NCBI GenBank assembly: GCA_947470205.1
Contig: CANISK010000074.1
Span: 1-7,091, forward strand
Reading direction: 5' to 3'
Source: Neisseriaceae bacterium
GTDB taxonomy: Bacteria > Pseudomonadota > Gammaproteobacteria > Burkholderiales > UBA11063
Length of the DNA: 7,091 nt
The notes beneath the pieces were generated by a model, which was not told where the DNA came from, made no database searches, and worked only from the letters and a program-made list of their open reading frames with translations. This document shows, piece by piece, positions 1-6,761 of this stretch. The position numbers were made by a program, and so were the translations under genes. Position 1 is the first letter of the stretch, and each line of letters opens with the position of its first letter.

Positions 1-231
1 ATCAATAATAATGTAACATACTATAAGCATTTGAATACTTATATGCAAATTAAGAGTTTAAGATACGAGTTGTCATGCGGTGAGATTGCCACGACTTGAT
101 AAATCAAGTCTCGCAATGACTGATTTTTATATTTCTTTTATCTTTGATAACGTATAGACCCAATGACGAATGGTATACTCGAAGTATTTTAGATTTCAAC
201 AACGTATAAATTCCAAAGACAAAGAGTATGT
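1..231. other. Gene-free stretch downstream of metI
   Basis: I see no credible coding region on either strand here. The stretch lies downstream of the metI stop codon and contains one 49-bp palindromic repeat, annotated separately. The rest is AT-rich with no recognisable RNA gene. A weak stem formed by AGACA and TGTCT overlaps the metI stop codon, but no solid T-run follows it, so I do not call a terminator. Confidence 0.6.
72..120. repeat. 49-bp palindromic dispersed repeat, copy 1
   Basis: This unit starts with GTCATGCGGTGAGATTGCC and ends with TCTCGCAATGAC. Its centre is a perfect inverted repeat, GACTTGAT at 93-100 and ATCAAGTC at 103-110, around AA. A second nested pairing joins ATTGC at 85-89 with GCAAT at 113-117, and the outermost GTCAT can pair with ATGAC. 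The second copy at 960-1008 matches at 45 of 49 positions in the same orientation. On the minus strand it begins GTCATTGCGAGACTTG, a style I recall from small palindromic repeats scattered through many bacterial genomes (REP- or MITE-like). No T-run follows the stem on either strand, so it is not a standard intrinsic terminator. It encodes no protein. Confidence 0.85.
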
Positions 232-891
232 CTAGTGTTTAAAAAGTTTGGAGATATATTCACCCAATACTTGTATACATTGTACCATGATTATAAGCAT
301 AATAACGGTAATTATCATGGTATTTAACTGAAATCTTTGGTATCCGTAACGAATAGCTAAATCTCCAAGTCCACCACCACCTACCACTCCTGCCATCGCA
401 GTGTATGACACAAGAGTGATTGTGGTTACTGTGATAGATGAGATAATGGAAGGTAATATTTCTGGCAATAATACATGCCAAATTATTTGCCATACACTAG
501 CACCACAAGATTTTGCCATATCTATAATACCAATATCAATATCTTTTAATGAGTTTTCAACCAGACGTGCAAAAAAAGGAAAAGCACCAATGATAAGTGG
601 CGGAATAACACCCTTTATTCCAAGTGACGTACCCATTAAAAATGTAGTAAACGGCATTAGAATAATGAGTAAAATAATAAATGGCACCGAACGAATAATG
701 TTCACAATAAATGAACAAATAAAATTAATGAATTTGCTTTGTAAAACCATGCCATTTGATGTGAGGTACAACAATATGCCCAGTGGCATACCAATTATGA
801 TGCTTATAGATACAGATATACTAATCATATACAATGTTTCGATGATTGCAACGGCAAATTCATGCCAATCTAGTCCAAAAAACATATCCAT
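232..891 (-). CDS. metI: MetI, permease subunit of the methionine ABC importer
   Basis: This is the inner-membrane permease of the MetNIQ importer, which takes up L- and D-methionine using ATP hydrolysis by MetN and the binding protein MetQ. The 219 residues match the family length (about 217 in E. coli). About five membrane segments are visible, near residues 12-42, 57-84, 91-108, 148-170 and 188-210. The cytoplasmic EAA loop that docks onto MetN is at 124-148 (DMAKSCGASVWQIIWHVLLP), and the MetI-typical GGGGLGDLAIRYGYQRF is at 171-187. The start at 891 gives a full-length protein. A purine-rich AGAGG lies about 14 bases upstream, too far to be an ideal ribosome site. No metN or metQ is adjacent: upstream is a repeat and then rnpB, downstream is gene-free. 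The gene is intact. No clear promoter or methionine riboswitch is visible; read-through from rnpB, on the same strand, is possible. Confidence 0.95.
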   Translation of the reverse strand: MDMFFGLDWHEFAVAIIETLYMISISVSISIIIGMPLGILLYLTSNGMVLQSKFINFICSFIVNIIRSVPFIILLIILMPFTTFLMGTSLGIKGVIPPLIIGAFPFFARLVENSLKDIDIGIIDMAKSCGASVWQIIWHVLLPEILPSIISSITVTTITLVSYTAMAGVVGGGGLGDLAIRYGYQRFQLNTMIITVIMLIIMVQCIQVLGEYISKLFKH

Positions 892-959
892 ATTGTATGT
901 TGTAGCCTCTATATAAAAGTGTTACGCTGTATTTTATGTGTTATTGATAACTTATGCGT

Positions 960-1008
960 GTCACGCGGTGGGATTGCCACAACTTGATAAATTAAGTCTC
1001 GCAATGAC
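960..1008. repeat. 49-bp palindromic dispersed repeat, copy 2
   Basis: This is a direct copy of the element at 72-120, differing at 4 of 49 positions. One difference, T for C in the right half of the central palindrome, turns a Watson-Crick pair into G-U in plus-strand RNA and an A-C mismatch in minus-strand RNA. It lies between the start of metI and the 3' end of rnpB. With copy 1 it brackets metI in direct orientation, the two starts being 888 bases apart. The sequences flanking the two copies are not obviously related, so the repeat unit appears to end at the GTCA and TGAC borders. Confidence 0.85.
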
Positions 1009-1056
1009 TGTGTTTGTTGACGTATTACGTCTAACTAGCGTTTATGAGTAACAAAA

Positions 1057-1474
1057 GAAGGTTGTGATTATAAGCCGGATTCTGTATCGATTAAATATAA
1101 AAATAAATTTATAGTTAAACTTAGCAATCATTCATCTAGGCTAAAAATTACTTTTTAGCTCAAGCTATCTACCCGTGTTTGTGATTTATGTAGGATTAAC
1201 ACTGCATATAATCAACAATGAGTACATGCAACAAACACCTATTTGATATTGCACCCAATGGGGTTTAGCATGCCTTGATTATCACTAATCAAGCGGTGCG
1301 CTCTTACCGCACCTTTTCACCCTTACTGTAAACAGCGGTATATTTTCTGTGCCACTTTCCGTTACCAGATATTGCTATCTAATACCTGGGGGTTACCCAG
1401 CATTGTAATCCTGTGGTGTCCGGACTTTCCTCTCGCGTGAATAAACACACCAGCGATTGCGATGCACAACCTTC
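1057..1474 (-). ncRNA. rnpB: RNase P RNA (A-type), catalytic subunit of tRNA 5' processing
   Basis: This is the ribozyme that removes 5' leaders from pre-tRNAs. It is recognised by the conserved GAGGAAAGTCCGGAC (1432-1418), AGAGCGCACC within the hairpin at 1313-1295, GGGTAGATAGCTTGAGC, CCTAGATGAATGA and ACAGAATCCGGCTTAT (1085-1070). The ends are set by a perfect 10-bp P1 helix: GAAGGTTGTG at 1474-1465 pairs with CACAACCTTC at 1066-1057. TTTT follows immediately, so P1 may also act in termination. Other stems include the P14-like hairpin at 1293-1274, the P18 hairpin at 1158-1141, and a long P15-P17 arm based on 1238-1231 paired with 1182-1175. P3 and P12 are short compared with E. coli. About 37 AU-rich bases are inserted between P18 and the 3' conserved core. 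The length is about 418 nt, against 377 in E. coli. Confidence 0.97.
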
Positions 1475-1481
1475 AAAAAGT

Positions 1482-1487
1482 ATTTTA
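1482..1487 (-). promoter_or_regulatory. Candidate -10 box for rnpB
   Basis: On the minus strand TAAAAT ends 7 bases before the first base of the P1 helix (1474), the right distance for a -10 element if transcription starts at the mature 5' end. It lies in the 28-base gap after the tilS stop codon. A -35 is not clear: TTGAGC in the last tilS codons (1514-1509) would leave a 21-base spacer, longer than usual. rnpB could also be transcribed from the tilS operon and then processed. Confidence 0.4.
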
Positions 1488-1502
1488 ACATATAATACTA
1501 GG

Positions 1503-2510
1503 TTATAAGCTCAATTTTTTAATTGAGATACAAGCAATCACTGACTTATGTTTAATGATTTTATGATACTGCCCAAGTGATAAGCTTGGGTTTGCATCCC
1601 ATTTTGATGTGATGGCTTGACGCACAAATTCTTTAATTTTACTATGTGATGGCAGTGATATCCCATGCGAATGAATATAATAACATAATACGTTAATTTG
1701 TCGCTCCGTGCTTAACGTCTTAAATTTATCTACTAGTATTGAGTGATGGTCTTGCTTTTTCACATAGTTAAAATCATCTTCTGCTACATCATCTAAGAGC
1801 TTGGATGTGGATTGGAGATTTGTGATTAGATGAGATAACTTCATTGAAATATTATTATCCCATTCGGTGAGCATCGGTAATACATTATGCCTTATGAAGT
1901 TTCTGAGATATCTTACATCTGTGTTACTCTCGTCTTCTATATGTGGAAGTTGATGAAGATTTACAATATCTTTGATTTCATTTTTTGTGATATCTAATAA
2001 CGGACGCCAATAAAGAATATTGTTTGCACTATTTTTTGATTTAGTGATTGCCCTCATGCTTGCTAGATTATGGATATCACTACCACGAAATAACTGCGTG
2101 AGTAATGTTTCTATCTGGTCATCACGATGGTGGGCAAGTGCTAGGACTTTGTTTTCAATATTTTCAAATGCATGATATCTAATTATACGAGCATTATTTT
2201 CTAAGCTCTCCCCTCCTTTTTTGGTAACTGTATACTTCGATATTTGTATTGGTACATCAAAATTTTTACAAATAGTTTTACAAAAATCTTCCCAGTTATC
2301 TGCATTTGGGGATATACCATGGTTAATATGAATGGCACTGATGGTAATTGGGATTTGTAGACGGATTTGCGCCAATATGTACAATAGAAATACTGAATCT
2401 ATTCCACCACTTAAACCTATAACTATGTTTGAGTGATCTTTTAAATGAGTGTTGTAACTGGTGAGAATTTTATCAATATAATAATTAAGACCTTTAGTCA
2501 TAACATCCAC
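1503..2510 (-). CDS. tilS: TilS, tRNA(Ile)-lysidine synthetase
   Basis: TilS uses ATP and lysine to convert C34 of the CAU-anticodon tRNA-Ile to lysidine, so that the tRNA reads AUA and is charged with isoleucine. The PP-loop ATP-binding motif SGGIDS is at residues 34-39, HINHGI at 61-66, ENNARIIRYHAF at 104-115, and the family signature HHRDDQIETLLTQLFRGS at 127-144. The conserved EDESN...RYLRNFIRHNVLP block follows in the second domain. The 335 residues are shorter than the roughly 430 of E. coli, so the C-terminal tRNA-binding part is reduced. The start is taken as GTG at 2510, which shares one base with the accA stop (TAGTG) and suggests coupled translation. An ATG at 2501 (residue 4) is equally possible, and neither has a clear ribosome site. 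It is last in the operon, with rnpB 28 bases downstream. Confidence 0.95.
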   Translation of the reverse strand: MDVMTKGLNYYIDKILTSYNTHLKDHSNIVIGLSGGIDSVFLLYILAQIRLQIPITISAIHINHGISPNADNWEDFCKTICKNFDVPIQISKYTVTKKGGESLENNARIIRYHAFENIENKVLALAHHRDDQIETLLTQLFRGSDIHNLASMRAITKSKNSANNILYWRPLLDITKNEIKDIVNLHQLPHIEDESNTDVRYLRNFIRHNVLPMLTEWDNNISMKLSHLITNLQSTSKLLDDVAEDDFNYVKKQDHHSILVDKFKTLSTERQINVLCYYIHSHGISLPSHSKIKEFVRQAITSKWDANPSLSLGQYHKIIKHKSVIACISIKKLSL

Positions 2511-3472
2511 TACTTGGTTACATCAAATTTACCGTAACTCATGATACGATTTAGTCTGCGTTCTATAAGCTCATCTTTGGAATATTCTTTAAGTTTTTTT
2601 AGGTTATCGCGGAGGGTTTTTTTTATTTTTATCATGATCTCTGGATGGTGAAAATGTGCGGCACCTTTTGGTTCGTTGATAACATTGTCTACTAGGTTAA
2701 GGGATTTTAGTTTATGTGCAGTAATACCAAGTATTTCGGCAGCCATGCTTGCCTTTGTGGAATCTTTCCATAAAATAGATGCACATCCTTCGGGGCTAAT
2801 CACCGAATAAATAGCATATTCTAACATATTTATTTGATCTCCAACTGCAATAGCAAGTGCACCACCAGATCCACCCTCCCCTATGATTGTGACTACTATT
2901 GGGGTTTTTAATTGTGCCATTTCATATAAATTTCTACCAATCGCCTCTGACTGGTTACGTTCCTCAGCGCCTATTCCGGGATATGCCCCATTGGTATCTA
3001 CAAATGTGATAATTGGTAAATTAAACTTTTCTGCTAATTTCATCACACGAAGAGCTTTTCTGTATCCTTCTGGCTTTGGCATACCAAAATTTCGCTCCAA
3101 ATTTTCTTTGGTATCTCGCCCTTTTTGGTGCCCCAATACAGCCACTGACTGACCTTCAAATTTTGCAATACCACAAATAATGGATTTATCATCCGCAAAA
3201 TGTCTGTCGCCATGTAACTCTATAAAATTATCAAATAAATTTTCAATATAATTCAACGTACGAGGGCGCTCCAAATGTCTTGCTACTTGTACGATTTGCC
3301 ACGGAGTAAGTTTGCTATAAATATCTTTAGTTAACTCATCTAGTTTACTTTGCAATTGAGATATTTCATGGGTTATATCCAGTGATGAATCATTTTGAAC
3401 TGCTTTTAATTCACTAATTTTATTGGATAACTCTGCAATTGGACGCTCAAATTCTAAATATTGTTTTTTCAT
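2510..3472 (-). CDS. accA: AccA, acetyl-CoA carboxylase carboxyltransferase alpha subunit
   Basis: With AccD this forms the carboxyltransferase that moves the carboxyl group from biotin on AccB to acetyl-CoA, giving malonyl-CoA, the first committed step of fatty acid synthesis. The 320 residues equal the usual length (319 in E. coli). The N-terminal helical region at about 5-60 is followed by the crotonase-like core: [10 protein letters not shown] (86-95), [11 protein letters not shown] (114-124), [14 protein letters not shown] (159-172), [10 protein letters not shown] (198-207, oxyanion-forming glycines) and [13 protein letters not shown] (225-237). Asn161 replaces the Pro of E. coli DTPGAYPG; that position is Lys in Bacillus, so activity is probably unaffected. 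The ATG at 3472 is 8 bases after the preceding stop and has no clear Shine-Dalgarno sequence, so translation is probably coupled to the upstream gene. Its stop overlaps the tilS GTG. The accA-tilS order is common in proteobacteria. Confidence 0.98.
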   Translation of the reverse strand: MKKQYLEFERPIAELSNKISELKAVQNDSSLDITHEISQLQSKLDELTKDIYSKLTPWQIVQVARHLERPRTLNYIENLFDNFIELHGDRHFADDKSIICGIAKFEGQSVAVLGHQKGRDTKENLERNFGMPKPEGYRKALRVMKLAEKFNLPIITFVDTNGAYPGIGAEERNQSEAIGRNLYEMAQLKTPIVVTIIGEGGSGGALAIAVGDQINMLEYAIYSVISPEGCASILWKDSTKASMAAEILGITAHKLKSLNLVDNVINEPKGAAHFHHPEIMIKIKKTLRDNLKKLKEYSKDELIERRLNRIMSYGKFDVTK

Positions 3473-3480
3473 TTGTATGT

Positions 3481-4011
3481 TCAGTCTAATAATTGGTTTA
3501 ATAATTGTATATTTTTTGTATGTTCTATTATGCTTTCATTTAATGCTTTAATTCTATCCAAGTATTCTGTTTGGTTTTCTCCAGGTAATGCTCCTAATTG
3601 TGCATATGTCAAAATATTTGTTGCATATTTTAACGCCTTTTCTTCTTGCAATAGCTCATCTTTTAAAACTTCATTTCTATTTGCATTATTTATATTACCA
3701 ATACTAATATCATTTGATTGATTTGTGGATGGATCTATAAACTTTATGGGTGGTATACTTTTTATTTCCACTTGTGACAATGTTACTAATTTTGCACCTT
3801 TGATCCAATGATTAGTAACCACCAAATCGCCATTTTTATTAATAAATTGATATATTGTATTTTGTTGAATAAGACCCGCTATTTTATAATTTATTACATA
3901 GTTCACATTATCTATGTTGATTAAATTAGCTATTGCAACTAACATGCAAAATAATATAATCTTCGTCTTTGGACGCTCATAATTGGAGTATATATGATAA
4001 ATTAATTGCAT
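3481..4011 (-). CDS. Secreted or anchored DUF4124-type protein, function unknown
   Basis: This is a 176-residue protein. Residues 18-32 form a hydrophobic stretch ([15 protein letters not shown]) after a polar, positively charged leader, consistent with a signal peptide or N-terminal anchor; I see no clear cleavage site or lipobox. Residues 53-75 ([23 protein letters not shown]) resemble a DUF4124 unit, a short beta-rich module near the N-terminus of many beta- and gammaproteobacterial envelope proteins, usually worded like 'Y.w.D.nG...ysd.p..ga'. Residues 112-176 are charged and probably helical, ending in a [16 protein letters not shown] segment, which suggests a coiled coil. The function of DUF4124 is unknown. 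The gene starts 24 bases after the CobD-like gene and stops 8 bases before accA. No Shine-Dalgarno sequence is visible, and the 17-residue leader is long, so the start is uncertain, but no better in-frame ATG precedes the hydrophobic part. Confidence 0.75.
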   Translation of the reverse strand: MQLIYHIYSNYERPKTKIILFCMLVAIANLINIDNVNYVINYKIAGLIQQNTIYQFINKNGDLVVTNHWIKGAKLVTLSQVEIKSIPPIKFIDPSTNQSNDISIGNINNANRNEVLKDELLQEEKALKYATNILTYAQLGALPGENQTEYLDRIKALNESIIEHTKNIQLLNQLLD

Positions 4012-4035
4012 ATTGTATTTATACTAAATAAATAT

Positions 4036-4875
4036 TTACCTTGCGATAAGACCAAAAAAATGCGCGATGGTAAACAATCCAATACCCATAAGAAAAAATA
4101 AACCAGCACGATATAAAACCGCAACAATATACGGCACCATATCAACTGATAATTTGGCACCTGGAGTAATACCAGATTCAACTCCATCATAATATTCATG
4201 TAGAGTTTCTTCATAATTGTCTCTATTGATAGCAATTAAAATTACATCATATAACACTCGATTTAAAAAATAAAATCCTTTAGTAAAGTTTTTACGCTGA
4301 TTTAATAGATAATGGGAAACGTGTTCAAAATCTCCAGCCAAAGCAATAAATATGTAAAGCAGGCAATATGGAATAAAATTCACATAAAACATCATTTTAT
4401 CTACGACTACATTATAAACCACAGAATCTAAATTTTTGTGTTTAAATTGCTCACTAATTATCATCACCATTACATAAGTTACCATTCCAATTCCACACGG
4501 CAACACCCAATACCAAAATAATGGCGCGAAGAAATTTACCGCAAAAGTTTCAATAAATGTAAAATTTTTGTTATGTTTTGAGGTATGCTTTGCTTCTTTT
4601 TTCCAGCTTAAAATTTGTATAAATGATATTAATAACAATAGTTTAAATAATATCAGCAATCCACCAGTGAGGAATATTTTGAAAGATATTAATATTGCTA
4701 ATATTGGAATAATTGCCAATACATATGCAAATCTAATCTCTTTTTGATATTTAAAATCTTTGTTAATGAAAAATTGTATGTATTTGAGAATAGAAGTATA
4801 CACAATTTTTCTAAACTTAATAGTGAATTCTAATTGTTCCAATAAAAAAACCATTAAAATACCAATAATCATCAT
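4036..4875 (-). CDS. CobD/CbiB- or AmpE-like integral membrane protein
   Basis: This 279-residue protein is very hydrophobic, with segments near 2-12, 48-68, 70-90, 112-140, 162-180 and 247-275. Its layout fits the CobD/CbiB (PF03186) and AmpE group as annotated in betaproteobacteria: a short N-terminal helix ending in LLEQ (11-14), FIETFAVNFFAPLFWYWVLP (107-126; compare a family pattern like 'viE.s...a...vFg.lFWf..lpgp.G'), a VNFIPYCLLYIFIALAGDFE block (165-184), and a last membrane segment. True CobD/CbiB makes the amide bond that attaches the aminopropanol arm to cobyric acid, but there are no cobalamin genes here, and this subgroup has no proven role that I know of. The start at 4875 is supported by TAAGGA 9 bases upstream; a second ATG follows at once. 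The gene is 28 bases after the ligase gene and 24 before the DUF4124 gene. The family call rests on remembered alignment and is moderately sure. Confidence 0.65.
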   Translation of the reverse strand: MMIIGILMVFLLEQLEFTIKFRKIVYTSILKYIQFFINKDFKYQKEIRFAYVLAIIPILAILISFKIFLTGGLLILFKLLLLISFIQILSWKKEAKHTSKHNKNFTFIETFAVNFFAPLFWYWVLPCGIGMVTYVMVMIISEQFKHKNLDSVVYNVVVDKMMFYVNFIPYCLLYIFIALAGDFEHVSHYLLNQRKNFTKGFYFLNRVLYDVILIAINRDNYEETLHEYYDGVESGITPGAKLSVDMVPYIVAVLYRAGLFFLMGIGLFTIAHFFGLIAR

Positions 4876-4884
4876 ATATTATTT

Positions 4885-4890
4885 TCCTTA
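4885..4890 (-). promoter_or_regulatory. Ribosome binding site of the CobD-like gene
   Basis: TAAGGA lies 9 bases before the ATG at 4875 and 12 before the adjacent second ATG. This supports the first ATG. It is one of the few good Shine-Dalgarno sequences in this operon. Confidence 0.7.
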
Positions 4891-4903
4891 AAAGCGTTTA
4901 TTT

Positions 4904-6172
4904 TTAACGACGTCCAGGTTTCAAAGACGAAGAGTGTATGGGATTGGTTTTATTAAATGCTATAAGTCCTGAAATTAAAACTATAAAAGCCATGCCTGTT
5001 ATGTTATCAATAAAAAATGAGTTGTGAATTGATGCTATCAAATAACTGAAGATTATACCAAACCCTATACCACGTACAGGATAAGAAGTATAGAACATGT
5101 CTATCATTATACATATAATCATAAAGGTAAACATTGCAATTCCGATTATACCAGTTTCTACGCCTATCCATAAGATATCTCTATGTGGATTGGTTGTGAG
5201 TATTTTAATGTTGTGCTTATTTATATAATTTTTATATACTGCATTGAAAGATCCAGTGCCATAACCAAAAAATGGCTTTTCTTGAATAATTGCAGCACTC
5301 ACCCTGTGAAACACTAGTCTTAAACCAAAACTAGTTTCCATGTTACCTTGATTATAATTTTCTACATCGGACTGATAATTATTTAGCCCAATTTTAATCG
5401 CCGGAGATAAATATAGCAGTGGAGCGAGTATTGATAGTATAACAAATGCAATTAGTATTCCTTTTGTTCTGAAATAATACAACAATAGAAAAATATTAAT
5501 ACATCCAAACATTATTTGACCAGTTCTTCCAATTACAATAAATAATACATCGATAAGTAAAATTAGATAACATATTATATAAAAGATGCGCATTTTATTA
5601 TTTTTTGGATTCAGTATTTCACACAATATAAACCCTGAGGCAATCGCCATAAATGCATTATGCAATATATGGCCATGAAAAATAACCCAAGTGGTATCTT
5701 TTGTACCGTATAAAATATGGTGATTTGAGAGAAAGGATATTACAGATAAACTAGCTGTAATAATTGCGCCTAATATAAATCCACGCAATAACATTTTGGC
5801 TGATGAGCCGAATTGAAATGCTACAAATAAAAGTGGCACCAGCAAAAAACCGTGAATTCTAGTGAGCATTTTGAATGCATCATGAGCGGGGGCAACGCTC
5901 CATAAAGTACCAACAACAAAAACTCCGTAAAACATCACAGATGTGATAATAAACTTATTTTTAAAAGCATGCTTTAAGGATAATAGAAAATCTCTTTTAA
6001 ATAAAACAAAAAATGCAATCGCAATATATGTAGCTGACATAATTGCCGTTGAGGAACAAATTGACAGCCCTAATATAAAGCACATAATTGGCATGTAAAA
6101 ATTTTCCAACGTTTTATTTTTGATATCAATAGTAGTCATGTGCATATATCCCGATATAAAAGTCTGGTGCAT
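4904..6172 (-). CDS. O-antigen ligase family (WaaL/Wzy_C-like) membrane protein
   Basis: This is a polytopic inner-membrane protein of 422 residues with about 10-12 hydrophobic segments and one large periplasmic loop, the WaaL pattern. WaaL ligases join undecaprenyl-linked glycan to lipid A-core; related proteins act as polymerases or protein O-glycosyltransferases. Visible landmarks are HGHILHNAFMAIASG (166-180), IGRTGQ (214-219, a conserved Arg after a membrane segment), R285/R290 before GYGTGSFNAVYKNY (303-316), and NPHRDILWIGVETGIIGI (328-345), the Wzy_C block whose His is expected to be catalytic. The longest reading starts at 6172, overlapping the hpt stop by one base (TAATG) with no ribosome site. 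An ATG at 6139 (residue 12) has GGGA 9 bases upstream and may be the real start. The O-antigen or other glycan genes are not in the window, so the acceptor is unknown. Confidence 0.85.
   Translation of the reverse strand: MHQTFISGYMHMTTIDIKNKTLENFYMPIMCFILGLSICSSTAIMSATYIAIAFFVLFKRDFLLSLKHAFKNKFIITSVMFYGVFVVGTLWSVAPAHDAFKMLTRIHGFLLVPLLFVAFQFGSSAKMLLRGFILGAIITASLSVISFLSNHHILYGTKDTTWVIFHGHILHNAFMAIASGFILCEILNPKNNKMRIFYIICYLILLIDVLFIVIGRTGQIMFGCINIFLLLYYFRTKGILIAFVILSILAPLLYLSPAIKIGLNNYQSDVENYNQGNMETSFGLRLVFHRVSAAIIQEKPFFGYGTGSFNAVYKNYINKHNIKILTTNPHRDILWIGVETGIIGIAMFTFMIICIMIDMFYTSYPVRGIGFGIIFSYLIASIHNSFFIDNITGMAFIVLISGLIAFNKTNPIHSSSLKPGRR
6149..6152 (-). promoter_or_regulatory. Possible ribosome site for an internal start of the ligase gene
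   Basis: GGGA lies 9 bases before the in-frame ATG at 6139 (residue 12) and only 3 before the ATG at 6145 (residue 10). The ATG at 6172 has no such site and would depend on coupling with the hpt stop. A start at 6139 would give a protein beginning MTTIDIKNK, 411 residues long. Confidence 0.45.
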
Positions 6173-6750
6173 TATTCATGTTTGTTATCATCAGAGATAT
6201 GAATATGGATTGACGGTAGTTGACGATACAATCCATATATATCCATACCACAACCAAATAAAAAATGATTTGGCGCCCTTAAGCCAATATAGTCTGCTTG
6301 TATTGGTTTATTCTTATCAATATTTTTATCAATCAAGACTGCAATTTTACAATCCAAAGCGCCAATATTTAATAAAAATCTTTTGATTTCAGCTAACGTA
6401 TGCCCTTCATCCAAAATATCATCCAAAATATAAACAATGCGATTACGTATTATGTCAATATTTGGTTGCCTGTACCATGTGATATGTGTAGATCCGTAAA
6501 CGGCATCACCATATCTTGAGGCGTGTATGTAATCAAGTAGGAATGGGGATTTAATCTTCTGTAATAAATTTGCTGTAAAAAATGTACCGCCATTCATTAC
6601 ATTCAGGAAAATGGGTAAATCTGTATGTGAATCTATTTCATGTTCAATCTGCTCAGCAAGTCCAGTAATTGCTTTATTAATTTGTTCTTGTGTATATAAG
6701 ATTTTTGAATTTTGTAATATATCTCGCGCTTGCTGTGAAGTTAACTGCAT
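6172..6750 (-). CDS. hpt: Hypoxanthine-guanine-type purine phosphoribosyltransferase
   Basis: This cytoplasmic purine-salvage enzyme transfers phosphoribose from PRPP to a purine base, most likely hypoxanthine and guanine, giving IMP and GMP. The 192 residues fit the family (about 180-190). The PRPP-binding motif is VYILDDILDEGHTL (106-119), with the two acidic residues D110-D111 and the DEGHT phosphate loop. The pyrophosphate-side loop is VMNGG (51-55). LLDYIHASRYG is at 71-81, IDK (140-142) supplies the lysine that contacts the base in this family, and ADYIGL...FGCGMD (152-170) is typical of the proteobacterial branch. The start at 6750 is backed by AAAGGT 5 bases upstream. It is the first gene of the minus-strand operon, divergent from gpmI, and its stop overlaps the ATG of the ligase gene. 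The symbol hpt is the usual one; exact base preference cannot be read from sequence. Confidence 0.93.
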   Translation of the reverse strand: MQLTSQQARDILQNSKILYTQEQINKAITGLAEQIEHEIDSHTDLPIFLNVMNGGTFFTANLLQKIKSPFLLDYIHASRYGDAVYGSTHITWYRQPNIDIIRNRIVYILDDILDEGHTLAEIKRFLLNIGALDCKIAVLIDKNIDKNKPIQADYIGLRAPNHFLFGCGMDIYGLYRQLPSIHIHISDDNKHE

Positions 6751-6755
6751 AATGT

Positions 6756-6761
6756 ACCTTT
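6756..6761 (-). promoter_or_regulatory. Ribosome binding site of hpt
   Basis: AAAGGT is followed by 5 bases and the ATG at 6750. This supports the chosen start and the view that hpt heads the operon. Confidence 0.65.

Noticed and set aside
72..120. CRISPR-like repeat or transposon end
   Set aside because: Only two copies, 888 bases apart, with no regular spacers, no cas or transposase genes, and no visible target duplication.
161..173. Possible third, decayed copy of the 49-bp repeat (CAATGACGAATGG)
   Set aside because: Only the 7 bases CAATGAC match the repeat end, too little to separate from chance.
216..234. Possible terminator just after metI (AGACA and TGTCT stem)
   Set aside because: The stem has only 5 bp, overlaps the stop codon and is followed by TTTGG rather than a T-run.
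401..916. 171-codon open frame on the plus strand opposite metI
   Set aside because: It is the antisense shadow of metI, whose protein shows strong family motifs, and its own translation resembles no known protein.
1019..1031. Short palindrome GACGTATTACGTC near the 3' end of rnpB
   Set aside because: It could be a protein-binding site, but it is short, single and tied to no promoter; chance is sufficient in AT-rich DNA.
2883..3152. Plus-strand frame opposite accA
   Set aside because: Antisense of the highly conserved AccA core; no start signals or family features.
4002..4235. 77-codon minus-strand frame overlapping the 3' end of the CobD-like gene
   Set aside because: It lies in another frame inside a gene with recognisable membrane segments and has no ribosome site or motif. 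An overlapping gene or a frameshift is not needed, because the CobD-like frame is complete.
6120..6386. Plus-strand frame opposite the end of hpt and the start of the ligase gene
   Set aside because: Antisense shadow of two well-supported genes with no features of its own.
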